A DNA stretch of 64,000 nt from Leeuwenhoekiella nanhaiensis (lineage in GTDB: Bacteria; Bacteroidota; Bacteroidia; Flavobacteriales; Flavobacteriaceae), in the NCBI RefSeq assembly GCF_002744755.1, contig NZ_KZ319291.1:124001-188000 (forward strand), read 5' to 3'. Below, one piece after another: positions 1 to 8,946 of the stretch. The notes beneath the pieces are model-generated. The model saw only the letters and a program-made list of their open reading frames with translations, searched no databases and was not told where the DNA came from. Position 1 is the stretch's first letter. Every line of letters starts with the position of its first letter. Position numbers and translations under genes: made by a program.

Positions 1-1
1 G

Positions 2-1411
2 GTTCTGGGTATAATTTGGGCTTTAATTTCCAGTCAATTGGGCTGGAGCCAATTTACCATAGATTGGATTGCACCATTTGGTAAAATCTTCATCAATTTG
101 CTGAAATTAATAGCAGTGCCACTAGTGCTTTTTTCAATTATAAGTGGTGTTGCAAACCTGGGAGACCCGGCCAGTCTGGGTCGAATGGGTGGTAAGACCC
201 TTCTGGCTTATCTGGTTACTACCGTTCTGGCTGTGGCTATGGGACTTTTTCTGGTAAACCTTATCGGTCCCGGGAAACTGGTAGATGAGCAAAGCCGAAT
301 TGATAACCGTATTGGTTATGAGATTTGGGCTGCAGATGAAGGCTACGTAATCAAAGATGGAATCAACTATTTACAGGATCCTGAATTTATGGATCGGGCT
401 AAAGAGATTTCCGACCTTTCGCGCAGTGAGCTTCAGGATGCATCGGTAAATGATAAGATGGCTACCGCAGATGCTACTAAAGATGCCGGACCCCTTCAAC
501 CGCTGGTAGACATTGTTCCCGATAACTTTTTCAATTCTTTGGCTGATAACGGTCTGATGCTTCAGGTGATTTTCTTCGGATTGTTTTTCGGGGTAAGTAT
601 GTTGTTTATTGACCCTAAGAAGTCAGCTCCTGTAACCCGTGCGGTTGATGGCATTATGGAGGTATTTTTAAAAATGGTAGACCTCACGATGCAGGCGGCA
701 CCGTTTTTTGTTTTCGCCTTACTTGCCGGTGTCGTGAGTCAAATGGCCGGTAATGATATAGGTAAAGTGGTTGAAATATTTAAAGGCTTAAGTTGGTATT
801 CACTCACCGTAGTTCTTGGTTTGGCCTTGATGATTTTCGGAGTATACCCACTTATCTTTAAAATTTTCGTGCGCAAGGTTTCCTATTTTGGATTTTTTAG
901 AGCGATGGGACCCGCACAAACCCTTGCTTTTTCTACCTCAAGTAGCGCTGCGACGCTTCCGGTTACTATGGAATGTGTAGAAGATAATCTGGGCGTTGAT
1001 AAGAAAGTGACCAGTTTTGTACTTCCCATTGGTGCCACTGTAAACATGGACGGAACCTGCCTGTATCAGGCGGTTGCGGTGGTCTTTTTGGCACAACTGC
1101 ATATGATTGATTTGACTTTGGGACAGCAATTAACCATTGTATTAACCGCTACTCTTGCGTCTATAGGTTCTGCTGCCGTGCCCAGTGCAGGTTTGGTAAT
1201 GCTCATTATTGTGTTGGAATCTGTAGGTTTAAATCCGGCGTGGATTGGCATTATCTTTCCTGTAGATCGTATTTTAGATATGTGCAGAACGGTGGTGAAT
1301 GTTACCGGCGACGCTACGGTTTCTTCTGTAATAGCTAAAGGCGAAGGACTCTTTAATTACAATCCAAATAAAGAACCGGATGCTGCTTTCGATATAGATG
1401 AAGAAAAATAG
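2..1411 (+). CDS. Dicarboxylate/amino acid:cation symporter, 5' end outside window
   Basis: This is an inner-membrane symporter of the DAACS (glutamate/aspartate/C4-dicarboxylate:Na+ or H+) family. The reading frame is open from base 2, and its first residues (VLGIIWALISS) already look like the first transmembrane helix. The gene therefore starts before the window, and a TTG at 38 is only an internal codon. Family hallmarks are visible: the serine-rich re-entrant loop STSSSAATLP, the NMDGT motif of the substrate/sodium site, and several hydrophobic helices. The stretch at roughly residues 80-155 between early helices is long and charged and probably forms an external loop. The substrate cannot be told from the sequence. 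It is followed by 126 bp without a gene. Confidence 0.9.
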   Translation, partial: VLGIIWALISSQLGWSQFTIDWIAPFGKIFINLLKLIAVPLVLFSIISGVANLGDPASLGRMGGKTLLAYLVTTVLAVAMGLFLVNLIGPGKLVDEQSRIDNRIGYEIWAADEGYVIKDGINYLQDPEFMDRAKEISDLSRSELQDASVNDKMATADATKDAGPLQPLVDIVPDNFFNSLADNGLMLQVIFFGLFFGVSMLFIDPKKSAPVTRAVDGIMEVFLKMVDLTMQAAPFFVFALLAGVVSQMAGNDIGKVVEIFKGLSWYSLTVVLGLALMIFGVYPLIFKIFVRKVSYFGFFRAMGPAQTLAFSTSSSAATLPVTMECVEDNLGVDKKVTSFVLPIGATVNMDGTCLYQAVAVVFLAQLHMIDLTLGQQLTIVLTATLASIGSAAVPSAGLVMLIIVLESVGLNPAWIGIIFPVDRILDMCRTVVNVTGDATVSSVIAKGEGLFNYNPNKEPDAAFDIDEEK

Positions 1412-1537
1412 AGCAGATTAAGATTTCTGATTTTCGTATTTAATATTTTTTTAAATTGGTGATACCCAACTACCAAGATGTTGGCCCTACACAACTTTAA
1501 AACTTGACTTACCATTTATTAACTTAAATAGATAGGT

Positions 1538-2662
1538 ATGAAAGTTTTTTATTTCGTTTTAGCTTTAGTAAGTTGTTCAATTCAGGCTCAGGTAGGTATT
1601 GGCACGACTACGCCGAGTCCGGCCTCAATGCTAGAAATCAGCAGTGAATCATCAGATGGAGGTTTTAGAGGTCTGATGCCTCCACGATTAACAGTAGTCC
1701 AGCGCGATTTAATTCCAGTTACAGCCAATGATGCCGGATTGCTGATCTTTATCAATGATCCGTTTGCTTCTATCTATGGATTGCAGGTATTCAACGGAAA
1801 TTTTTGGGAAAATGTATATCTGCTACAAAATTCTGTACAGCCTACAGCAGTAGATTTTACACTCACGGATAAATCCCAAAGTGAAGGAATTGCAGAGATT
1901 AATCTCGAATTTAATATTGCAAATCCTTCGGCTACGAACGGTTTGAGTGTTACTGTAGCGGCGTCATCATTTCAAGATTTAAACGAAAGCACCTCACAGG
2001 TTGTTGTCATTCCTGCTGGAGTTAGTGTTTATAATGCGACGGCAGTTTATTCTCTGCTTGATGATACAATTACAGAAGGTAATGAACAAATTCAATTTAC
2101 AATTACCAATATAAGCGGAGGTTCGGGAGCACCAACGATCGGAGTAAATTCTGTTTTTAACCTTACCGTGATTGATAATGATGTTAAAATCTGGATTAAC
2201 GAAATTCATTATGATAACGTAGGAGGAGACGTTAACGAGCGAATTGAAATCGCTGGTTCTGCAGGTATTGATTTGACTGGATATCGAATTTACCATTATA
2301 ATGGTACGGGTGGTACAATACTTTCTTTTAAATCGATTTCAGGTATAATCCTTGAGATTGCTGGGGGTCTTGGAGTTAAGAATATTCCGTTTGCGGGTCT
2401 TCAAAATGATGCAGAGGCTATTGCACTGGTAGACCCTGCTGGTAGTGTAATTCAATTTCTAAGTTATGAAGGCCTAGTTACGGCTACCGAAGGTCCGGCA
2501 GCGGGGATGACTTCAACGCTATTGCCTATATCAGAAGATCCGGCGGTTGCAATTGGTATGTCACTACAGCTTACAGGCTTAGGAAATACCTATAACGATT
2601 TTAACTGGGCTATCTTACCAGATACTGTTGACGCAATAAACTCAGGACAAACGTTTAACTAA
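1538..2662 (+). CDS. Secreted protein with Calx-beta-like and lamin-tail domains
   Basis: This is a 374-residue exported protein of unknown role. It has a signal peptide of about 17 residues and then the N-terminal pattern QVGIGTTTPSPASMLEI, common at the start of Bacteroidota surface proteins. A Calx-beta-like beta-sandwich lies at about 100-215 (note the EGNEQIQFTI stretch). A lamin-tail domain starts at about 217 with INEIHYDN and runs to the C-terminus, which ends INSGQTFN. No catalytic motif is seen, and no separate type IX sorting domain follows the lamin-tail domain. The last 21 bases overlap the 3' end of the convergent HAD gene. Adhesion or surface binding is an inference from the domain types only. 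Confidence 0.8.
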   Translation: MKVFYFVLALVSCSIQAQVGIGTTTPSPASMLEISSESSDGGFRGLMPPRLTVVQRDLIPVTANDAGLLIFINDPFASIYGLQVFNGNFWENVYLLQNSVQPTAVDFTLTDKSQSEGIAEINLEFNIANPSATNGLSVTVAASSFQDLNESTSQVVVIPAGVSVYNATAVYSLLDDTITEGNEQIQFTITNISGGSGAPTIGVNSVFNLTVIDNDVKIWINEIHYDNVGGDVNERIEIAGSAGIDLTGYRIYHYNGTGGTILSFKSISGIILEIAGGLGVKNIPFAGLQNDAEAIALVDPAGSVIQFLSYEGLVTATEGPAAGMTSTLLPISEDPAVAIGMSLQLTGLGNTYNDFNWAILPDTVDAINSGQTFN

Positions 2663-3304
2663 ATCTTTGAGGTCTTTACAATCAAAGGTAGGTGCTTCGG
2701 CCAGTGGATATTTGAACTTACCGTCCCTTGCAATGAATGCGGTTTGCAGACCGGCACGCCGGGCGCCGGTGATATCCCAGCCGTGCGCAGCAACCATCAT
2801 AGTTTCCTGAGGTTTGACCTTCAATTGATCGAGAACGAAGATATACGGCTTTGGATTGGGTTTAAATGCCCCCGCTTCATCCACACTAAAAATCCGTTCG
2901 AAGAACTGTTTGATTTCTGCAAAAGCAAGTTGCTCCTGAGCAACAGTTGGATTTCCATTGGTAAGCGCAGCCATCCGAAAGCCTTTTTGTTTCAAAACCT
3001 GTAAAGCTTCTACCGTATCAGGATGTGGGGGTAGTTTTTTTATCAATCCCAAAATGGACTCGATTTCTTCTTCAGGAACTACTTTTTTAAATTTCAAAGC
3101 GGTCATCTCAAAAGTTGCCTTAGCAATTTTGCTAAAATCCTCGTGATTTCCTGTGGTCGTTTCCACCAGTGAGTAATGCAAAAGACTGCTAAACCAAAGA
3201 TCAAAAGCCAGATTGTTGCTCAATGTGGTATTGATTCGCCGCGCCAGAGGCTTGAGGTCAAGCAGGGTTTCGTTTACGTCAAAAAGTATGAGTTTGGGTT
3301 TCAA
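2642..3304 (-). CDS. Haloacid dehalogenase type II-like HAD hydrolase
   Basis: This is a 220-residue cytoplasmic HAD-superfamily protein. Motif I is FDVNETLLD, with the nucleophilic Asp near residue 9. The motif AAHGWDITGARRAGL near residue 170 is typical of type II (L-2-haloacid) dehalogenases, and TNGNP supplies motif II. The true substrate may be a 2-haloacid or a phosphate ester. The start is TTG at 3302-3304. No ATG is available, because the upstream in-frame codons lead straight to the stop of the preceding gene, 9 bases away and in the same frame. It is probably co-transcribed with that MuiA-like gene. Its 3' end overlaps the convergent lamin-tail gene by 21 bp. Confidence 0.85.
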   Translation of the reverse strand: MKPKLILFDVNETLLDLKPLARRINTTLSNNLAFDLWFSSLLHYSLVETTTGNHEDFSKIAKATFEMTALKFKKVVPEEEIESILGLIKKLPPHPDTVEALQVLKQKGFRMAALTNGNPTVAQEQLAFAEIKQFFERIFSVDEAGAFKPNPKPYIFVLDQLKVKPQETMMVAAHGWDITGARRAGLQTAFIARDGKFKYPLAEAPTFDCKDLKDLVKRLS

Positions 3305-3313
3305 AACAGGTAA

Positions 3314-5233
3314 TTACAGGTTTATATTTCGACCTTTCGGATAACGCACTTCATACGAAAAGCTTTTTGTGACAGAAGCCCGGGGCTCTAATTGGAGTTC
3401 CCATTTTAAAATACCGGTCTCTTCGTTGTATGAAGCGTCTCCTGTTTCCTGATCTGAGACTTTTATATCCTTGTTTTGGGAAACGGGGATTCGATCTTCA
3501 AGAAGTAAATTGACAGCAGTACTTTTATTATTTCGTACGGTAATTTCATAAGCTTTATCAACCACCCGGGTGGAGCCTAAAAGGGATTTACTTTTAAAGT
3601 TGTCTTTCTTTTCTCGTTTTACTATTATGTTCGGGTCGATGCCCAGAGAAATTTCAAGACTGTCTGTAGTAGCAAGCGGACTAATAGCAGTTTTGCCTGC
3701 GTAGCTTCCTTCAAAATAAATATTGGCTTCACCTTGCAGTAAATCATAGCGCTCCCAGTCTGTGACCGTCGCAGTTAAGAATACATTTTCATTGAGCTCA
3801 GGAGCAGCATAGTGCTGATAGCTCGCGGGTAAATCAAATTGGTCAATCTCAATGGTTGTGATGTCCTGATTTGAGACAATGGTATAGCGTTTTTTGATCT
3901 CAAAACGCGTATTGGTAAGGCTTTCCTGTTTTGCTTCAACGGTTTCATTGTATGCTTGAGGAATAGGCATTGAAGCCCCTCTAATGCTTATTCCTGAAGC
4001 TTTGCCTTCTAAAGCAGTTACCGCCGCACTCCTTTTTTGAGTACCATAACCAACTACAACAACTTCCTCAAGAGCTTCCTGAGCGACGTTTAAAGTAACA
4101 TTCATTATTGAACCGTAGATAGGTCTGGATTCTGTATCAAAGCCTATATAGCTATACACTAAATCTTCCCCTCCATTATCTTGAATATTTAGGCGGTACT
4201 GTCCATCAAAATCAGTTTGAACACCGTTATTAGTTCCTTTTTGAACCACATTTACACCTATTAAAGGTTCGCCGGAATCATCTGTTACGATACCTGAAAC
4301 ACTGCGAAGTGTTGGGTTATATTTGTAATTACTTCGGCTTACGGCTGAAGAATTGCGGTAGTTTCGGCTTACAAAATTGAGGTATTTAGGCTCTAGATTG
4401 GGTTTAAAATTATTGGTATTAGGGTCTCCTGTTGAAAGAATCAATTTAACGTTCTGCCAGTCTATTCCGCTTTGCTGATAAACATTGGCTTTGTAACTAA
4501 GCTGAATAGGGCTTGAAGCATTTTCAGCCCTAATGTCGTATAAGGGAAACCAACCGGCATTCTGAATGTTATAGGATAACTCAATGTTTAACGTAGTAGC
4601 ACGTTCACTTTGTAGTTTCACAGTAATCTCGCCACGGGTTTCTTTGCGCGAATCTTCCAGATTGCTCATCTGCTGCCGGTAGTCGTTTATCTTCCGGTCT
4701 AGATCCTGAGTATCCCGTTTTAATTTGTAAATGGTATTTTGAATTTCGGTGCTGCGTTCCCGGTAATAGGCGCTTATCTGCTTTACTTTCTCAAGGGAAA
4801 GGTCTGTGTTATCGCTATTTATTTTTTGGTTTTCACTCAATAATCTAAGTTCACGCTCATAGCCTTCGATTGAATTTTGGAGTGTGTTTTTCTCCATTAG
4901 AAGTTTATCCAAATCACTTTTGAGTGTTTCATATTCTGTAGAGGTTTCCTTTTTATCTAAAAAATCGAGGTTAAAGCCAATGGATAAAATACTGGCTTTA
5001 TCAAGTCCGCGCAATTGAATGCTGTTTTCTAGAATATCTGGAGAAAGGTTATTGAACACGATTTCGTTGACACCTCCAACCACATTTACAGAAGCTGATC
5101 GTTCAATAGTCGCGCCCTGAAGAAAAACGGTTACCTTTTCGATTTTTGACTTTTGAGGAAGAACTGGATTAGTAATAGCCCAAATTTGGAAAGTAGAAAT
5201 AAAAAGGCAGAGTAAATAAGTTATAGCGCGCAT
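3314..5233 (-). CDS. MuiA-like DUF4139 protein with inserted carboxypeptidase-regulatory/SusC-type segment
   Basis: This is a 639-residue exported protein of the mucoidy-inhibitor MuiA family. A signal peptide covers about residues 1-19. A DUF4140-type domain follows at 31-95, then a long coiled coil at about 95-200, then the DUF4139 beta-rich region from about 210 to the end. The DUF4139 region is split at about 313-420 by a foreign-looking block: a carboxypeptidase-regulatory-like domain (SGIVTDDSGEPLIGVNVV) followed by EEVVVVGYGTQKRSA, which is the linker seen at the start of SusC/TonB-dependent receptors. The beta-barrel of a receptor is absent. The biochemical role of MuiA proteins is not established. 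The HAD gene lies 9 bp downstream. Confidence 0.85.
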   Translation of the reverse strand: MRAITYLLCLFISTFQIWAITNPVLPQKSKIEKVTVFLQGATIERSASVNVVGGVNEIVFNNLSPDILENSIQLRGLDKASILSIGFNLDFLDKKETSTEYETLKSDLDKLLMEKNTLQNSIEGYERELRLLSENQKINSDNTDLSLEKVKQISAYYRERSTEIQNTIYKLKRDTQDLDRKINDYRQQMSNLEDSRKETRGEITVKLQSERATTLNIELSYNIQNAGWFPLYDIRAENASSPIQLSYKANVYQQSGIDWQNVKLILSTGDPNTNNFKPNLEPKYLNFVSRNYRNSSAVSRSNYKYNPTLRSVSGIVTDDSGEPLIGVNVVQKGTNNGVQTDFDGQYRLNIQDNGGEDLVYSYIGFDTESRPIYGSIMNVTLNVAQEALEEVVVVGYGTQKRSAAVTALEGKASGISIRGASMPIPQAYNETVEAKQESLTNTRFEIKKRYTIVSNQDITTIEIDQFDLPASYQHYAAPELNENVFLTATVTDWERYDLLQGEANIYFEGSYAGKTAISPLATTDSLEISLGIDPNIIVKREKKDNFKSKSLLGSTRVVDKAYEITVRNNKSTAVNLLLEDRIPVSQNKDIKVSDQETGDASYNEETGILKWELQLEPRASVTKSFSYEVRYPKGRNINL

Positions 5234-5306
5234 AGAATGAAAAGTTTACCTAAAAATAAACGAAATCTTTAGTTTACAATGCATTAAATAGAGATATAGT
5301 AATTTC

Positions 5307-5708
5307 TTAATCTAAAAATCGGCTTTTCAGCTCAGGTGTGGGAATCATACAGCTATTTTTTTTACCAAACCACTTGTACCGGTTGGCGGCGATAAAGTCA
5401 TAAACAGCATTTCTAATAAAACCCGGAATGATCATAAAACCGTAGAGTAGGGGATAGCCTCTGTCTAAATATTTGGCAATGCGCAGGGCTGCAGAAGATT
5501 TTACAGAGACGCGCTCGGGTTCTATCAAAACGATAGAAGCGGTTTCTTTAGGATTGATGTGATGCTTCGCAAGAAGTTTTTGTCCGGTTGCTCCCTGAAG
5601 GGATGCGAACTTAAACTGTGCTTTGGGATCATGCTTTATGATGAAATTGATAGCGCCATTGCACAAATTGCAAACTCCGTCAAACAATATGATTTTTTCA
5701 GCACTCAT
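5307..5708 (-). CDS. DCC-family thiol-disulfide oxidoreductase (DUF393/YuxK-like)
   Basis: This is a 133-residue protein with the family signature ILFDGVCNLCNGAI near residues 7-20. It includes the CxxC pair that gives the DCC family its name and a thioredoxin-like fold prediction. The central segment HDPKAQFKFASLQ and the C-terminal RYKWFGKK are also typical. A thiol-disulfide exchange role is the family prediction; partners are unknown. Its ATG overlaps the TGA of the upstream mutS2-like gene in an ATGA arrangement at 5705-5708, so the two are probably translationally coupled. Confidence 0.88.
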   Translation of the reverse strand: MSAEKIILFDGVCNLCNGAINFIIKHDPKAQFKFASLQGATGQKLLAKHHINPKETASIVLIEPERVSVKSSAALRIAKYLDRGYPLLYGFMIIPGFIRNAVYDFIAANRYKWFGKKNSCMIPTPELKSRFLD

Positions 5709-7879
5709 TTTTTGGGTCTTAGCACAAATTCGAGCGTGTCGAGATCTACCTGCGTGGTAAACATCCCGTAGTTTACCGTCGCTTTTCCTTTTTCGATTTT
5801 ATCAAGCGTTCCAGTTGCCCGGCCATCCGGCAGGCGCACCCGGTCGCCTATTTTAAGTTCTACTTTGGGCTTTTCGGCCTCCGTCTTAATGGCCTTTTGT
5901 TTTTGCTTTTTTTTCTTCTCGCGGATTACTTCAACCTTTTTCTCGGCTTCCTGTTTTACTTTGCGTTCTTTGGCTTTCTGAGCTCTTTTTTCTTTTGCAG
6001 ATTGCTTGGCACGCTTCGAATTTTCGATCTGAACTACTTTATACAGCTCGTCCATAAGCTGTTTTTTGTTTTTGTTGGTAAAAAACTTATCGCTCAGATC
6101 ATCCAGTTTTTGGCCTAAATAAATCAAACGCTGATTGCTGTCGTAGAGTTCCTGGTAGCTTTCCAGTTTTTCCTGAATGCGCGCATTGGTTTTATCGAGT
6201 TCCTGCTGCTGTTTTTGTGCCTGCTGCTCTTTAGTTTTAAGCGCATTAGTGGTTTTGGCCAACTTGCTGCGTTCTTTCTGAAGATCGGCGATACTCTTAT
6301 CGAAGCGTATTTTACCACGCTCTACTTTCTTTTTTGAGCGGTTGATCAGCGAATACGGAATACCATTCTTTTGCGCAACTTCAAAGGTAAAAGAACTGCC
6401 CGCTTCACCCACATACAATTTATATAAGGGTTCTAGCGTGCGAGAGTCAAAGAGCATGTTTGCATTAGTGATGGCTTCGGTCTCATTTGCCATCATTTTG
6501 AGATTGGCATAGTGTGTCGTGATAATACCATAACTGCCACGTTCGTAAAATACTTCGAGAAAGGTTTCCGCCAGCGCGCCACCCAGCTCGGGGTCGCTAC
6601 CGGTACCAAATTCATCGATTAGGAAGAGCGTGTTGGCGTCGCATTTCCGCAGGAAATAATTCATATTCTTCAGACGGTAGCTGTAGGTACTCAGGTGGTT
6701 TTCTATACTTTGATTGTCGCCAATATCGGTCAGGATTTTTTCAAACAGGCAGAATCGGGAATATTCGTGTACCGGAACGAGCAGTCCGCTTTGCAGCATG
6801 ACTTGCAGCAGCCCCACGGTTTTAAGGGTTATACTTTTACCCCCGGCATTGGGACCGCTAATAACAATGATTCGATTTTCGGGGTCTAAACTGATGTCTT
6901 GCGGATAGGTTTTCTCACCTCTTTTCTGGTTGGTGAGGTATAAAAGCGGATGATAGGCCTCTTTAATCTCCAGTTCGCGGTTTTCTGTGATTTTAGGTAA
7001 TACGGCATTGAGTTTTTTGGCGTATTTCGCTTTCGCGGAAATGACATCGATAGTGCTCAGCAGCTTTTGATAGTCTTTAAGCAAAGGCGAAAACGGGCGC
7101 ACATAATTGGTAAGCGCTTTAAGAATGCGTTTTACCTCCTCGTGCTCGTCGTAAAGCAGGTTGTTGAGTTCGCGCTGAGCGTGTTGAGTAGCTTCGGGCT
7201 GAATGTACACAATGCTTCCGGTCTTGGAATTACCCATTATAGAACCTTTCACCTTGCGGCGGTGCATCGCAGTAACGGCTAAAACCCGCACGTTATCTAC
7301 GATAGATTCTCTAATCTCATCGAGATAACCGTAAGAGGCATATTCTGAAAGTGCCTTGGCAAAGCTGCTGTTGATTTTTCCTTTTTCGATATTGATGCTT
7401 CGCCGGGTTTGCTGAAGCAGGGGTGTAGCGTCGTCTTTTATTTCACCGAAACGATCTATAATCCTGGAGATTTCGTCAGTAATTGCCGTGGTATATTCGG
7501 TATCGCGAACGGTTCTGTAAAGTACAGGAAAAGTCTCCTGGAATTTTCTAAAATACCTGAGGTGATTGTTAGCGGTTTCAGACAGGCTGCCGATTTTACG
7601 GAAACTCCCCAGCTCGAGCGTGGTATCTTCGATACTCAGCATTTTGAGTTCGTGATCTAGTGCATCAAACCCGTGGTTCGGGATAGGTGTTTCGTGTGTA
7701 TCAGAGTTTATATATTCCTGTGTTTGATCAAGAACAAAAAGTGTCTTTTTAAAGCTGCGTTGCGGTTGTAGTTTAAGGGCTTTTAGCTTTCCTTTTTCGG
7801 TAACGCAAAGCGCACTTACCTGAGAACAAACGGTATGGAACTCTAAATCTGCAAGGGTTTTCGGATGGATTTTTATCAT
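5705..7879 (-). CDS. MutS2-type ATPase lacking the Smr nuclease domain
   Basis: This is a 724-residue MutS-family ATPase of the MutS2 branch, which acts on branched DNA or on collided ribosomes rather than in mismatch recognition. The helical lever/clamp region occupies about residues 1-320. The Walker A motif SGPNAGGKS is near 341, followed by the MutS signature LIDEFGTGSDPELGGAL and THYANLK. A long charged coiled coil lies at about 520-650. The C-terminus is a small KOW-like beta domain (KIGDRVRLPDGRATG). The protein stops there, with no Smr motifs (LDLRG, HGxGxG), whereas canonical MutS2 carries a further C-terminal Smr domain of roughly 80 residues. Confidence 0.9.
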   Translation of the reverse strand: MIKIHPKTLADLEFHTVCSQVSALCVTEKGKLKALKLQPQRSFKKTLFVLDQTQEYINSDTHETPIPNHGFDALDHELKMLSIEDTTLELGSFRKIGSLSETANNHLRYFRKFQETFPVLYRTVRDTEYTTAITDEISRIIDRFGEIKDDATPLLQQTRRSINIEKGKINSSFAKALSEYASYGYLDEIRESIVDNVRVLAVTAMHRRKVKGSIMGNSKTGSIVYIQPEATQHAQRELNNLLYDEHEEVKRILKALTNYVRPFSPLLKDYQKLLSTIDVISAKAKYAKKLNAVLPKITENRELEIKEAYHPLLYLTNQKRGEKTYPQDISLDPENRIIVISGPNAGGKSITLKTVGLLQVMLQSGLLVPVHEYSRFCLFEKILTDIGDNQSIENHLSTYSYRLKNMNYFLRKCDANTLFLIDEFGTGSDPELGGALAETFLEVFYERGSYGIITTHYANLKMMANETEAITNANMLFDSRTLEPLYKLYVGEAGSSFTFEVAQKNGIPYSLINRSKKKVERGKIRFDKSIADLQKERSKLAKTTNALKTKEQQAQKQQQELDKTNARIQEKLESYQELYDSNQRLIYLGQKLDDLSDKFFTNKNKKQLMDELYKVVQIENSKRAKQSAKEKRAQKAKERKVKQEAEKKVEVIREKKKKQKQKAIKTEAEKPKVELKIGDRVRLPDGRATGTLDKIEKGKATVNYGMFTTQVDLDTLEFVLRPKK

Positions 7880-7954
7880 AGCAAATGCCTAATTTTAAGG
7901 CGTAGCTGAATTTTTAAACGCATTTTGATTCAGCCCTGTAAATTTAAGATATTC

Positions 7955-8620
7955 ATGAACGTTGACATACATCCCAGCTGGAAAGCTGTATTAGAACCCG
8001 AATTTGAAAAACCCTATTTTAAGAAGCTCACAGCTTTTGTGCGCGAGGAATATAAAAATCACACCTGTTACCCTAAAGGACGGGATATATTTAAAGCTTT
8101 TGATTTTTGTCCTTTTGATGCCGTTAAGGTGGTTATTTTAGGTCAGGATCCGTATCACGGGCCGGGGCAGGCACACGGACTTTGTTTTTCAGTACCGGAA
8201 GGCATTGCGATGCCGCCCTCTCTGATCAATATTTTCAAAGAACTGGAGACTGATTTAAGTAAGCCTTTTCCTGATAGCGGAAATCTGGAGCACTGGGCTA
8301 AACAGGGTGTTTTGCTTTTAAACGCTACGCTGACGGTACGTGCTCATCAGGCAGGTTCCCATCAGGGTAAAGGCTGGGAAACCTTTACAGATAGGGTAAT
8401 AAGTTCTATTTCCGAAAATAGAGAAGGAGTTATTTTTTTGCTTTGGGGTGGTTTTGCTAAGAAAAAGGCTTCAAAAATCAATGGGAGTAAGCATATCATT
8501 CTTGCCAGCGGGCATCCTTCACCTTTAAGCGCAAACCGCGGATATTGGTTTGGTAACGGGCATTTTAGTAAGGCTAATGCAGCTCTAGAGGAACGAGGCA
8601 AAGAACCGATACTATGGTAA
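7955..8620 (+). CDS. ung: Uracil-DNA glycosylase
   Basis: Family 1 uracil-DNA glycosylase, which removes uracil from DNA as the first step of base excision repair. The catalytic motif GQDPYHGPGQAHGL near residue 65 contains the general-base Asp. The C-terminal leucine loop region HPSPLSANRG carries the conserved His. Length (221 residues from the chosen start) fits the family. The ATG at 7955 gives MNVDIHPSW, a usual N-terminus. A TTG 30 bases upstream also keeps the frame open but adds residues not expected for the family. It is transcribed divergently from mutS2 and followed at once by a strong hairpin terminator. Confidence 0.96.
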   Translation: MNVDIHPSWKAVLEPEFEKPYFKKLTAFVREEYKNHTCYPKGRDIFKAFDFCPFDAVKVVILGQDPYHGPGQAHGLCFSVPEGIAMPPSLINIFKELETDLSKPFPDSGNLEHWAKQGVLLLNATLTVRAHQAGSHQGKGWETFTDRVISSISENREGVIFLLWGGFAKKKASKINGSKHIILASGHPSPLSANRGYWFGNGHFSKANAALEERGKEPILW

Positions 8621-8650
8621 AAAAATGCCCTGAAAAATCAGGGCATTTTT
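8621..8650. terminator. Bidirectional intrinsic terminator after ung
   Basis: A perfect 13-bp stem (8621-8633 pairs with 8638-8650) closes a four-base loop, with an A-run on the left and a T-run on the right. It begins directly after the ung stop codon and can also serve the small convergent gene ending at 8679. Confidence 0.9.
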
Positions 8651-8678
8651 TATGGGGTTTGGTTTTCAATCAAGTTGC

Positions 8679-8840
8679 TTAGGACGCTTTGTTAAGCGCA
8701 TAAGCAGACTCTTTAAACGTTGTTTCAATAGGGGCTACACGTTTTTTCGGTTTTTTTGCGGGACCTCCTGCTACACTAAACTTAAACAGTAAAATGTTAA
8801 CCAATAGCAAGACACCTAAAATTGTAAAAAAGGTAACCAT
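8679..8840 (-). CDS. Small single-pass membrane protein
   Basis: This is a predicted 53-residue protein starting at the ATG at 8838-8840 (MVTFFTILGVLLL). It has one transmembrane helix at about 3-22, a short basic patch GGPAKKPKKR, and a polar tail. The frame stays open to a possible further-upstream start at 8888, but those 16 extra residues are polar and precede the helix unusually, so the internal ATG is preferred. I do not recognise a characterised family. A facing terminator at 8621-8650 supports it being a transcribed gene. Confidence 0.6.
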   Translation of the reverse strand: MVTFFTILGVLLLVNILLFKFSVAGGPAKKPKKRVAPIETTFKESAYALNKAS

Positions 8841-8946
8841 GTTTAAAAAATTTTTAGTGTTTGATTGTTTCGGTACAAAAGTGTGCAATATTTTTCTAGT
8901 AATGAGACAATTAAATGTAAAAGTTTCATTAAATCTTAGTTAAATA

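Noticed and set aside
938-1251. Opposite-strand frames within the symporter gene
   Set aside because: They are short, overlap conserved symporter motifs, and have no independent support.
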